Below are positions 50,097 to 58,583 of a stretch of 64,000 nt of DNA, piece after piece; position 1 is the first letter of the stretch; each line of letters opens with the position of its first letter. Origin of the DNA: Flavobacterium petrolei (GTDB taxonomy: Bacteria > Bacteroidota > Bacteroidia > Flavobacteriales > Flavobacteriaceae); assembly GCF_003314435.2 (NCBI RefSeq), contig NZ_QNVY02000001.1, forward strand, positions 930,001-994,000. The letters run 5' to 3'. The notes under the pieces were generated by a model. The model was not told the origin of the DNA and did not search any database. It worked only from the letters and a program-made list of their open reading frames with translations. A program made the translations under genes and the position numbers.

Positions 50097-52364
50097 ATGC
50101 AAACCATTTCAGAAGCCGCCGCTTACACCTTACGATTCATCAATCAAACGCATCGATCTGTTTTTCTTACCGGGAAAGCAGGAACGGGAAAAACCACCCT
50201 TTTACGGGAAATTATCCAAACCACGCACAAGAACACAGTTGTTGTGGCTCCAACAGGAATTGCCGCGCTAAATGCTGGCGGTGTTACCATTCATTCGATG
50301 TTTCAGTTGCCGTTTGGAGGATTTATTCCGGATAATTCATCACCTCAATTTTCCGAAAGCACCAAATTTGAAACCAAAGCTACTTTGCGCAGGCATTTCA
50401 AAATGAGCGGTTTGAAGAAATCAGTGATTCGTAATATGGAGTTGTTGATTATAGATGAAGTCAGTATGCTTCGTGCGGATTTATTGGACGCTATGGATTA
50501 TATGATGCAAACGGTACGCAAGAAAAGTACTGCTTTTGGTGGTGTCCAAGTCTTGTATATTGGAGATTTGTTGCAGTTGCCACCTGTAATTCGGGATGAA
50601 GAATGGAGAACGCTGAAAACCTATTATAAAGGAAAATTCTTTTTCCATTCACACGTTGTGCAGCAACATCCGCCTTTATACATTGAATTGTCTAAGATTT
50701 TTCGCCAGACTGATGATACGTTTATTTCTGTTTTGAATAATCTGCGCAACAACCAGATTTCCCAGCAAGATATTCAAACGTTAAACCAATACGTAAAACC
50801 TGATTTTGATTTAAAAGCAAACAAAGGCTATATCACATTAACCACGCACAACAACAAAGCCGATTCGATGAATGCGCAGGCATTGGAGGACTTAGAAGGA
50901 AAGTTAGTGGTTTATAAACCTGATATAACAGGAGATTTTCCGGACAAGATATTCCCCGTGGAACAACAACTACAGTTGAAAGTGGGTGCTCAAATTATGT
51001 TTGTAAAAAATGATTTATCATTTGATAAGCATTATTTCAACGGAAAAATGGGCGTTATCAAATTGCTTTCGAATCAGGAAATCCTGGTTCATTTTCCCGA
51101 AGAAAACAAAACCATAGAAGTCGAAAAATACGAATGGCAAAACATTCGCTACAAAGTAGACGAAACCACGAAGGAAATTGAAGAAGAGGTTTTAGGCACT
51201 TTTGTGCATTATCCCATCAAATTGGCGTGGGCAATTACAGTTCATAAAAGCCAGGGATTGACATTTGATAAAGCTGCGCTCGATGTTTCGCAAGTTTTTC
51301 TTCCTGGACAAGCTTATGTCGCATTATCTCGTTTACGCTCATTAGAAGGGCTTATTTTGCTTTCTCCGCTGCGCATGAACGGCATTTCAAATGATCAGGA
51401 TGTGATGGATTATTCGTTGAACAAAGCTTCGGATTCTTTTTTAGAGAATGCCTTGCATTTTGAAACCAAAAATTTCATCCATAACTATCTGATAAACACG
51501 TTCGATTGGAATGATTTGGCTCAGGAATGGCGCAATCATAAATTCAGTTATAACGAAAAATCAGAAATATCGGAGAAATCCAAACATGCGGTTTGGGCCA
51601 AAAAACAAACGGAAGTCATCGAACAGCTTTTGGATCCATCCAAAAAATTCATTTCACAATTGAATAAGCTTTTTGGTCAGGAAACAGTCGATTTGAATCA
51701 TGTATCGGAACGCATTCAAGCCGCTTTCAGTTATTTCCTAAAGCCAATGGACGATTTGGTTTTTGAAATCCTTTGGAAAATCGAGGAAGTAAAGCGCATA
51801 AAAAAAGTAAAAGCATTTTATGATGAATTAATAGTACTGGAAGAGTTGCAAACCAAAGCCGTTTTGCGCTTAATGAAGGCCAAATTATTGATTGAAACAG
51901 TTGTTGCAGGAGAAACCATTTCGAAAGAGAAATTGACGTCTTCAGACATAAAAAATTACATCATCCGAAAAACGGAAGCCATACAAAATCAGTTCAAGGA
52001 ATTAAATATTACGCTGATTGAAGACGATAGGGATGTGGAGCGCTATACTGCGAAAAAATCCAAAATTGCAGTGCCTAAAAAATCAACAGTTCAGGAAACC
52101 TACGATTTGTGGGTAGAAAAGAAATCAATTGAAGATATTGCTACAATCAGAGTGTTGACGAAACAAACGATTTACTCCCATTTTGTGAAGTTGATACAAA
52201 CCAAAGCGGTATCTATTTCGGAAGTTTTACCGGAACATAAAATGCAGGATTTAGCAACTGCTTTTGCCGGATATAAAGAAGAATCACTGAATACTATGAT
52301 GGAAAAACACGGTCATAAATTCTCTTGGGAAGAAGCGAGAATGTACAAAGCAAGTTTAAATTAA
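50097..52364 (+). CDS. PIF1/RecD2-like superfamily 1 DNA helicase with C-terminal extension
   Basis: 755 residues. Walker A LTGKAGTGKTTLLREI at 21-36, Walker B ELLIIDEVSMLRADLLDAMD (about 116-135), QVLYIGDLLQLPPV near 152-165, and motif VI region WAITVHKSQGLTFDKAALDVS near 380-400 followed by VALSRLRSLEGL. The C-terminal 280 residues include a helix-turn-helix-like segment (TVQETYDLWVEKKSIEDIAT, then KQTIYSHFVKLI) of the HTH_40 type found in bacterial helicases. It probably works in replication or repair. Monocistronic. Confidence 0.9.
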   Translation: MQTISEAAAYTLRFINQTHRSVFLTGKAGTGKTTLLREIIQTTHKNTVVVAPTGIAALNAGGVTIHSMFQLPFGGFIPDNSSPQFSESTKFETKATLRRHFKMSGLKKSVIRNMELLIIDEVSMLRADLLDAMDYMMQTVRKKSTAFGGVQVLYIGDLLQLPPVIRDEEWRTLKTYYKGKFFFHSHVVQQHPPLYIELSKIFRQTDDTFISVLNNLRNNQISQQDIQTLNQYVKPDFDLKANKGYITLTTHNNKADSMNAQALEDLEGKLVVYKPDITGDFPDKIFPVEQQLQLKVGAQIMFVKNDLSFDKHYFNGKMGVIKLLSNQEILVHFPEENKTIEVEKYEWQNIRYKVDETTKEIEEEVLGTFVHYPIKLAWAITVHKSQGLTFDKAALDVSQVFLPGQAYVALSRLRSLEGLILLSPLRMNGISNDQDVMDYSLNKASDSFLENALHFETKNFIHNYLINTFDWNDLAQEWRNHKFSYNEKSEISEKSKHAVWAKKQTEVIEQLLDPSKKFISQLNKLFGQETVDLNHVSERIQAAFSYFLKPMDDLVFEILWKIEEVKRIKKVKAFYDELIVLEELQTKAVLRLMKAKLLIETVVAGETISKEKLTSSDIKNYIIRKTEAIQNQFKELNITLIEDDRDVERYTAKKSKIAVPKKSTVQETYDLWVEKKSIEDIATIRVLTKQTIYSHFVKLIQTKAVSISEVLPEHKMQDLATAFAGYKEESLNTMMEKHGHKFSWEEARMYKASLN

Positions 52365-52387
52365 AAACAACAAAGTGCTAAAACTAA

Positions 52388-52416
52388 AAAACCCTATTCG
52401 ATAAGAATAGGGTTTT
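52388..52416. terminator. Bidirectional terminator
   Basis: Perfect 12-bp stem AAAACCCTATTC / GAATAGGGTTTT with loop GATAA between the convergent helicase and HU/SPOR genes. Confidence 0.88.
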
Positions 52417-52421
52417 GGTTT

Positions 52422-53369
52422 TTATAGTGATTGAATCAGTATCCAAGCTTCGGGATTGTGTTTTTCATTGATTTCTTTTTTTGCTTTTTCTGCTTCAGCA
52501 AACGTGGCATAACTGCCATACAAAACTGGAAAAAAACCGTTTTTATTGGGAGCGATCCGTTTGGCATCATATCCTAAGCGATTTAAAATTCGCAACGTTT
52601 TGTTGGCATTTTTCTCTTCTCGGTACACTCCAGCCATAATGTGATACGGCATTTTCATTTCCTTATTGGATTTTACAGAGAGTGTTACTGCAGGAACCGG
52701 GCTTTCGATAAAGAAAGTAGCTTCCTGAATTTTATTTTGAACTTGTTTTTGAACAGCAGTTTCAACAAGGATTGTTTCTGAGGCAATTTGGTTTTGATAC
52801 ATTGGATAACCCACACTGCCTACAATTCCTAATCCTAATACAAAAATAGCAGCGTATTTTAAATATGGATTTACGGTTCTGGTTTGTTCAGGAACCATTG
52901 TGATGGTTGCTATTTCTTCAATTGCTTCCACTTCTTTTTCGAAGATTTCTCTTTTTACAAGTGGTGAAACAAAAGGAGCTAATCCAAAAGAACTGGTTAA
53001 ATAATTCGTTTGGTCGTACGGAGTGAAAACAATGTTTTTATCTGCGTTCAAACGAAGATCACCAACATTCTTTATAGAAATAAGTTTGTTTTCTTCAAAT
53101 GCTTTTTTCCAATTAAATACCTCGTATTGAATTTTACTTACGGCATATTCATATGAAGTTTTCTCTGCTAAAGCGATATGATTGGCTAATAAACCATCAT
53201 TATTTTTCAAATTTGCATTGAAAGCAATCATTTTTTTGGGAGGAGAAAATGAATTTGTACTTTCGTTTAGTTTAGCCGATTGGGTTTCGGTTAAAAAAGC
53301 TCCGAAACCAGGAACGGTAACACATTGATAACGGTATAATAGCTGCGCGATGTATAGTTCGATTTTCAT
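52422..53369 (-). CDS. HU-like (CCDC81-type) / transmembrane / SPOR domain protein
   Basis: 315 residues from ATG at 53369. The N-terminal 70 residues (MKIELYIAQLLYRYQCVTVP, then GFGAFLTE) are the bacterial HU-CCDC81 domain, and a second such segment follows to about 135. A membrane helix lies near 172-192 (AAIFVLGLGIVGSVG) and a C-terminal SPOR domain near 240-313 (YHIMAGVYREEKNANKTLRI, ending EAWILIQSL) that binds denuded peptidoglycan. The cytosolic HU-like part and periplasmic SPOR part suggest a link between the cell interior and the wall. The longer TTG start at 53387 is rejected because the -7 box would then be inside the gene. Confidence 0.88.
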   Translation of the reverse strand: MKIELYIAQLLYRYQCVTVPGFGAFLTETQSAKLNESTNSFSPPKKMIAFNANLKNNDGLLANHIALAEKTSYEYAVSKIQYEVFNWKKAFEENKLISIKNVGDLRLNADKNIVFTPYDQTNYLTSSFGLAPFVSPLVKREIFEKEVEAIEEIATITMVPEQTRTVNPYLKYAAIFVLGLGIVGSVGYPMYQNQIASETILVETAVQKQVQNKIQEATFFIESPVPAVTLSVKSNKEMKMPYHIMAGVYREEKNANKTLRILNRLGYDAKRIAPNKNGFFPVLYGSYATFAEAEKAKKEINEKHNPEAWILIQSL

Positions 53370-53374
53370 ACTTA

Positions 53375-53404
53375 CAAAGTTATACAACCAAAATAGTTAT
53401 CAAA
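53375..53404 (-). promoter_or_regulatory. Consensus promoter of the HU/SPOR gene, near-leaderless
   Basis: Minus strand: -33 TTTG (53404-53401), 18-bp spacer, -7 TAACTTTG (53382-53375). Only 5 bp separate it from the ATG at 53369, so the mRNA should have almost no leader. Confidence 0.7.
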
Positions 53405-53568
53405 ATTTTATTCACAATTTTTATTAACAATCCGCATAAAAATTTATACATTTCACTCTCAAATAATTAGCATGAAATAGACATGTTTAATCGTTATACA
53501 AACATAAATAAAGATTTTTTTTAAACTGGCGTATTCCATATTCCAATAAAAACAAGTATTATCTACAT

Positions 53569-54669
53569 ATGAAAGAGCAGGATTTATTTTATTTATTGGC
53601 ATTGCAAAGAATAGAAGGCGTGGGCGACATAATGGCCAAAAAACTGCTGACTCATTTTGGAACTGCGGAAGCGGTTTTTAATACTAAAGCATCCCAACTT
53701 GCTGCTATTGATGGAGTAGGGTCTGTTTTGCTGAAAAATTTGAGAGACAAATCTGTTTTCGAAAAAGCAACTCAGGAACTGGAATTTATAAAAGCGAATG
53801 AAATCAATGCGGTTTATTTTCAGGACGAAGACTATCCGGAACGATTGAAACATTGTATTGATGGACCACTTTTATTATTCACTTCGGGAAATATCAATTT
53901 AAAAAATAGAAGAATAATCAGCATTGTTGGAACGCGCCAAATTACCTCGTACGGAACTGAATTTTGCAGAAAACTGATCGAAGATTTGGCTCCGTTAGAT
54001 CCTATAATTGTAAGTGGTTTTGCTTATGGTGTCGATATTGTCGCACATCAACTGGCAATGGAACATAATTTACAGACGATAGGTGTGGTGGCGCATGGTT
54101 TGAACCAAATTTATCCGAAAACCCATAAAAAATTTGTGTCAAAAGTTGAGGAAAACGGTGGTTTCATGACCGAGTTTTGGAGTTCTTCGAATCCAGATAA
54201 AGAAAATTTCGTAAAAAGAAACCGAATCGTTGCTGGAATGTCTGAAGCGACCATCGTAATTGAGTCAGCAGATAGAGGCGGATCGTTAATCACAGCGAAC
54301 ATGGCGAATGACTACAATCGTGATGTTTTCGCGGTTCCAGGACGTGTTACGGATAAATACAGTCAGGGCTGCAACAACCTGATAAAAACCCAAAAAGCAA
54401 ACCTCTTGACCAGTGCTGCGGATTTGATTTATATCTTGAATTGGGATATTCAGAAGGAATCCAAACCCGTACAGAAACAATTGTTTGTAAGCTTAGATGA
54501 TGACGAACAAAAAGTATACGATTACCTCCTTAAAACCGGAAAAGAACTGATGGATATTATTGCTTTGCGCTGTGATTTCCCTATTTATAAAATCTCAGGA
54601 ATGCTGTTGAATATGGAATTGAAAGGCGTGATACGACCTTTGCCGGGGAAATTGTTTGAGGCGATATAA
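53569..54669 (+). CDS. dprA: DNA-processing protein DprA
   Basis: 366 residues. It loads RecA on incoming single-stranded DNA in natural transformation. N-terminal helix-hairpin-helix (RIEGVGDIMAKKLLTHFG, 14-31; AIDGVGSVLLKNL, 46-58), the Rossmann-like domain with ISIVGTRQITSYG (117-129), VSGFAYGVDIVAHQLAME (146-163), KRNRIVAGMSEATIVIESAD (209-228) and GGSLITANMANDYNRDVFAV, and a C-terminal winged helix (IALRCDFPIYKISGMLLNME) . Flanked by two SPOR-domain genes, but with its own start region. Confidence 0.94.
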   Translation: MKEQDLFYLLALQRIEGVGDIMAKKLLTHFGTAEAVFNTKASQLAAIDGVGSVLLKNLRDKSVFEKATQELEFIKANEINAVYFQDEDYPERLKHCIDGPLLLFTSGNINLKNRRIISIVGTRQITSYGTEFCRKLIEDLAPLDPIIVSGFAYGVDIVAHQLAMEHNLQTIGVVAHGLNQIYPKTHKKFVSKVEENGGFMTEFWSSSNPDKENFVKRNRIVAGMSEATIVIESADRGGSLITANMANDYNRDVFAVPGRVTDKYSQGCNNLIKTQKANLLTSAADLIYILNWDIQKESKPVQKQLFVSLDDDEQKVYDYLLKTGKELMDIIALRCDFPIYKISGMLLNMELKGVIRPLPGKLFEAI

Positions 54670-54857
54670 TTGAAATGTTATCAATAATATTGCCTAAAGA
54701 ATATTAAGAATAACTAAAAAATCAAAATTACTAAATATTTTAAATAAACTTATTAACAAAAGCCCATTGTTTATTAATAAATAATTGTTAATATTGTGAA
54801 ATTATTAATATATTTTAATAGTTTTTGATTGATTATGTAAAATTAAAATTGTTTTAA

Positions 54858-56486
54858 ATGAATATAAAATTTATTCCCCTTTCACTATTTTTTTTTATTT
54901 CTTTTGAAATATTTAGCCAAGTAGCTGTGCCTTTTTCGGTGCGTCGTCAAATATATGTTAAAGGTGATATGACAATGATTGCCAATAACATAGTTAATAG
55001 ACAAGAATTTTTGAACAGCCCAAATACTCCCTACAATAAAATAGATTCAAAAACAAAATTAAATGATGAGTTTGATATGCAGTATATTGACATTGATACT
55101 GATAAAACAACATTTTCATCTAGCAGTGCAAAATTAATTTTAGATAAACCAGAGCAAAAAAAAATACTTTATGCTGGATTATACTGGTCAGCAACTTATA
55201 CAACCAAAAGTTCTAAAAGAACTGGAATTAATATTTTTACAGCAAGCGATACCACAAGAGAATCTTTTGATAAAATCAAGATTAAGTTACCTAATGAAAA
55301 TCAATATAATGAAATTCATGGAAATTTAATTTTTGATGGAGTGAAGGATTCTAATTTTAGTGAAAGCGCGCCTTATGCGATGTATGCTGATATTACAGAT
55401 TTAGTAAAAAAATCAAGTTCGCCACTGGGAACGTACACCGTTGCAAATATTAGATCAACGGTTGGTGTGGTAAGTGGAGGTGTTTCTGCAGGGTGGTCAA
55501 TATTTTTTATATACGAAGATACAAGCATGTCGGGTAAATTTATTGCCACTTATGACGGGTTTGCAGGGGTGACAAAAACGCCAGTTGATATTAATTTTTC
55601 AGGATTTCAAACCTTAGCCGTTGGTAAGATAAACGCTAAAGTTGCCTGTGCCGCATTAGAGGGGGATTTTAACCTAGGAGGCGATCAGCTTTCCTTTAAA
55701 TCTGAAAATGCATTAGATTTTTCTAAATTATCGGATACAAATAGAGATAATGTGAATATTTTTAATAGTTCAATTACGTTAGATAATAATATTTTTTCTG
55801 ATAGAATTCCTAATAGTAATAATACATTGGGCTATGATTCTTTTATTATGTCCATTCAAAACCCAAATAATTCTATTATTGAGAATAATTCAAATGGAGC
55901 GACTCTAAACTTTAAAACATTCGGAGACCGTTATTTTGTTTTCTTTAATGCTTTTATTGTTGAAGTTACTCCTCCTATTGAGGTTAATTCTCCTGAAGAG
56001 TTAAAACAACATAAAGAATTTTATGTTGAAGCAAATCAAAAAACGCATCATGTAGAATTAAATTTGAGCAAAAAAGAAGTTGCAGTTGTTCAAGAATCAA
56101 CCGTTGCTGAAACAGTAAATGTAGCTCCAAAAAATGATTTTGTCAAAAGCGAAAATAGTGCTGAAGTTAAAATTTCGTCAAAAAACGCAAACAACAATTT
56201 AAGCTATAAAAGGGCTTCATTCAATAAAGATTATTATTTAGTAGCTGGTGTATTTCAAGTACCTTCTAACGCTACTAAATTTATGAAAAAATTAAAAGCT
56301 AAAGGAGTTCAATCCTATTCCTTTGTTAATCCAAAGAATAACCTTAGGTATGTTTATATTAGTAAAAATAAAACTTATAAATCAGCCTTTAATTTATATG
56401 CTAGTAAAGTGAACGGAAAATATAAACAAGAAATTTGGATTTTAGGCGTTAAAAAACAGACTAATAGTTCTTTAGTTGAAATATAA
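54858..56486 (+). CDS. Surface protein: SprB-like adhesin head domain joined to a SPOR-like domain
   Basis: 542 residues. Signal peptide 1-20 (ends EIFSQ). Residues about 25-375 resemble the N-terminal head of giant flavobacterial T9SS adhesins: YVKGDMTMIANNIVNR, then SSAKLILDK with ILYAGLYWSATY, ISGKF-like turns, GGVSAGWSIFFIYED and TLGYDSFIMSIQNPNN. Here the repeats and the T9SS sorting domain are missing. A low-complexity linker (about 375-455) leads to a SPOR-like end (YYLVAGVFQVPSNATKFMKK, then NLRYVYISKNKTYKSA, to EIWILGV). Likely periplasmic or outer-membrane associated; function unknown. Confidence 0.7.
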   Translation: MNIKFIPLSLFFFISFEIFSQVAVPFSVRRQIYVKGDMTMIANNIVNRQEFLNSPNTPYNKIDSKTKLNDEFDMQYIDIDTDKTTFSSSSAKLILDKPEQKKILYAGLYWSATYTTKSSKRTGINIFTASDTTRESFDKIKIKLPNENQYNEIHGNLIFDGVKDSNFSESAPYAMYADITDLVKKSSSPLGTYTVANIRSTVGVVSGGVSAGWSIFFIYEDTSMSGKFIATYDGFAGVTKTPVDINFSGFQTLAVGKINAKVACAALEGDFNLGGDQLSFKSENALDFSKLSDTNRDNVNIFNSSITLDNNIFSDRIPNSNNTLGYDSFIMSIQNPNNSIIENNSNGATLNFKTFGDRYFVFFNAFIVEVTPPIEVNSPEELKQHKEFYVEANQKTHHVELNLSKKEVAVVQESTVAETVNVAPKNDFVKSENSAEVKISSKNANNNLSYKRASFNKDYYLVAGVFQVPSNATKFMKKLKAKGVQSYSFVNPKNNLRYVYISKNKTYKSAFNLYASKVNGKYKQEIWILGVKKQTNSSLVEI

Positions 56487-56528
56487 GCTTAATATCCTCT
56501 TAATCGTATAAATAATATTGTTTTACAT

Positions 56529-56570
56529 AAAATCTCTTTAATAAAAGCGCGTTTTTATTAAAGAGATTTT
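56529..56570. terminator. Bidirectional terminator
   Basis: Stem of about 18 bp, AAAATCTCTTTAATAAAA with its complement ending AGAGATTTT, loop GCGCG. It separates the convergent adhesin/SPOR and trpS genes. Confidence 0.9.
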
Positions 56571-56586
56571 GTATTTATATGAAAAA

Positions 56587-57564
56587 TTAAAGAATTTCAA
56601 ATCCTAATTTCTCTCTCACTCTTGCTAGAACTCCATTGGCAATAGCAGTAGCTTTTTCGGCACCTTTTTTTAGTAAAGCATCCACTTCAGGTAGATTATT
56701 GATGTAGTAATTGTATTTCTCTCTTTCAGTTTTGAAAGTTTCACAAATCAACTCAAACAACGCTTGTTTGGCGTGGCCGTAACCGTAATTTCCACCAAGG
56801 TAATTGGTTTTCATAGCCATGATTTGTTCTTCATTGGCTAGTAAAGCATAAATAGCAAAAGCATTACAAGTATCTGGATTTTTAGGATCTTCCAGTGGCG
56901 TGCTGTCGGTTTCAATACTCATGACTTGTTTGCGCAACGCTTTGTCATCCAAGAATATATTGATAATATTATTGGCTGATTTACTCATTTTTCCACCGTT
57001 GGTTCCTGGAATCAACATGCTGTCTTCCTGAATTTTGGCTTCGGGAAGTACAAAAGTTTCTCCCATTTGGTGATTGAAACGCGAGGCTACATCACGAGTA
57101 ATTTCAACATGTTGCAATTGGTCTTTCCCTACGGGAACTAACTCTGCATCGTATAATAAAATATCGGCAGCCATCAGCATCGGATACGTAAACAAACCGG
57201 CATTGACATCTTCCAGTCTATCGGCTTTGTCTTTGAAAGAATGCGCTAATGTCAGGCGTTGAAAAGGGAAAAAACAACTCAAATACCAGGATAATTCCGC
57301 TGTTTGTGGTACGTCTGATTGTCTGTAGAAAACTACTTTATCCACATTCAAACCACAAGCAAGCCAAGCTGCAGCGGTACTGTAGGTATTGGTTCGTAAG
57401 GTTTCACCGTTTTTTATTTGCGTTATCGAATGCAAATCGGCAATGAAAAGAAACGATTCGTTTTCCGGTTTATTTGATAATGCTATTGCGGGAATGATTG
57501 CGCCAAGTAAGTTTCCTAAATGCGGTGTTCCGGTACTTTGAACGCCTGTAAGTATTTTTGCCAT
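56587..57564 (-). CDS. trpS: Tryptophanyl-tRNA synthetase
   Basis: 325 residues, normal for the compact class Ic enzyme. ATP-binding HIGH equivalent STGTPHLGNLLGA at 10-22 and KMSKS in NGGKMSKSANN near 193-203; the intermediate VPVGKDQLQHVEITRDVASR (144-163) is conserved for Trp/ATP binding. No partner gene is evident. A CAAAGTTC word upstream is close to, but does not match, a -7 box. Confidence 0.96.
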   Translation of the reverse strand: MAKILTGVQSTGTPHLGNLLGAIIPAIALSNKPENESFLFIADLHSITQIKNGETLRTNTYSTAAAWLACGLNVDKVVFYRQSDVPQTAELSWYLSCFFPFQRLTLAHSFKDKADRLEDVNAGLFTYPMLMAADILLYDAELVPVGKDQLQHVEITRDVASRFNHQMGETFVLPEAKIQEDSMLIPGTNGGKMSKSANNIINIFLDDKALRKQVMSIETDSTPLEDPKNPDTCNAFAIYALLANEEQIMAMKTNYLGGNYGYGHAKQALFELICETFKTEREKYNYYINNLPEVDALLKKGAEKATAIANGVLARVREKLGFEIL

Positions 57565-57782
57565 TATTTCTTTTTTCTTAAGCGCAAAGTTCGCAAAGTT
57601 TTTTATTTTTTACCGCAAAATCGTAAATTTTAAAAATGAACTTCTGTAAATCGTATCTCTTCTTTATTTTCATCATATAAGTCGTTTAAGTCTTTAATAT
57701 GGTGATGGTTAAAAGAGCAGTTTATAATTGGCCAGTAAATAAAAACTTAGATGACTCACATGTTAAAAAAGTAAGAATTTTT

Positions 57783-57816
57783 TTTGAGCATCATAACATC
57801 TGATTTCTTACTTTTG
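57783..57816 (+). promoter_or_regulatory. Consensus promoter of the acyltransferase gene, near-leaderless
   Basis: TTTG (57783-57786), 22-bp spacer, TACTTTTG (57809-57816), only 5 bp before the ATG at 57822. The next in-frame Met is residue 20, inside the first hydrophobic helix. Confidence 0.65.
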
Positions 57817-57821
57817 AACCT

Positions 57822-58583
57822 ATGAGAGGATTGAAAATTATTTTTTGGGTACTGTGGCGCATTTGGTTCTATATTTTGATGGCAATTCCTATATTGGTGA
57901 TGTTTCCTTTTCTGGTGTTGTCTATTTTGACGGAAAGCGGTTATCCTTATTTTTTTAAGATGGCTCGTATTTGGGCAAAATTCATTCTTTTTGGGATGGG
58001 ATTTTATTATAAAATAGACAAAAGCCAAGAAATGGAATACAAAAAAAGTTACATGATTGTTGCCAATCACACTTCTATGGCTGATATTATGCTGATGCTT
58101 GCCCTTACCAGAAATCCGTTTGTTTTTGTGGGTAAAAAAGAACTATCAAAAATTCCTTTATTCGGTTTTTTCTATAAAAGAACATGTATTTTAGTGGACA
58201 GAAGCTCTTCAAAGAGCAGAATGGAAGTTTTTAACCGCGCTCAAAAAAGAATCAATCAAGGATTAAGCATTTGTATTTTCCCTGAGGGTGGTGTTCCGGA
58301 TGATGAATCGGTGCTGTTGGATACTTTCAAAGACGGTGCTTTTCGATTGGCGATAGAACATGAAATTCCTATTGTCCCTATTACTTTTGCCGATAATAAA
58401 AAAAGATTCTCCTATACTTTTTTTAGCGGAAGCCCAGGAATTATGCGTGTCAAAATGCATTCTCACATAGAGACTTCAGGAAAAAAAGGTGTTGATCGCA
58501 AGGAAGTTCGCGAAGAGGTTCGTGAAATAATATACAATCAACTTATAGCTTTTGATGCTGATGTCATTAAAAACTGTAACTGA
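57822..58583 (+). CDS. 1-acyl-sn-glycerol-3-phosphate acyltransferase family protein (PlsC-like)
   Basis: 253 residues. N-terminal membrane helix (about 8-36). The catalytic HX4D motif is NHTSMAD at 82-88, followed by VFVGKKELSKIPLFGFFYKR (106-125) and the substrate-binding FPEGGVPDDE near 151-160. This is the lysophosphatidic-acid acyltransferase family at the inner membrane; the acyl acceptor could differ. It overlaps the convergent beta-barrel gene by 17 bp. Confidence 0.9.
   Translation: MRGLKIIFWVLWRIWFYILMAIPILVMFPFLVLSILTESGYPYFFKMARIWAKFILFGMGFYYKIDKSQEMEYKKSYMIVANHTSMADIMLMLALTRNPFVFVGKKELSKIPLFGFFYKRTCILVDRSSSKSRMEVFNRAQKRINQGLSICIFPEGGVPDDESVLLDTFKDGAFRLAIEHEIPIVPITFADNKKRFSYTFFSGSPGIMRVKMHSHIETSGKKGVDRKEVREEVREIIYNQLIAFDADVIKNCN

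Noticed and set aside
50950..50965. TATTCCCCGTGGAACA inside the helicase gene as parS
   Set aside because: Two mismatches, one of which destroys the central CACGTG.
53370..53387. Longer HU/SPOR start at TTG 53387
   Set aside because: The -7 promoter element would be inside the coding sequence.
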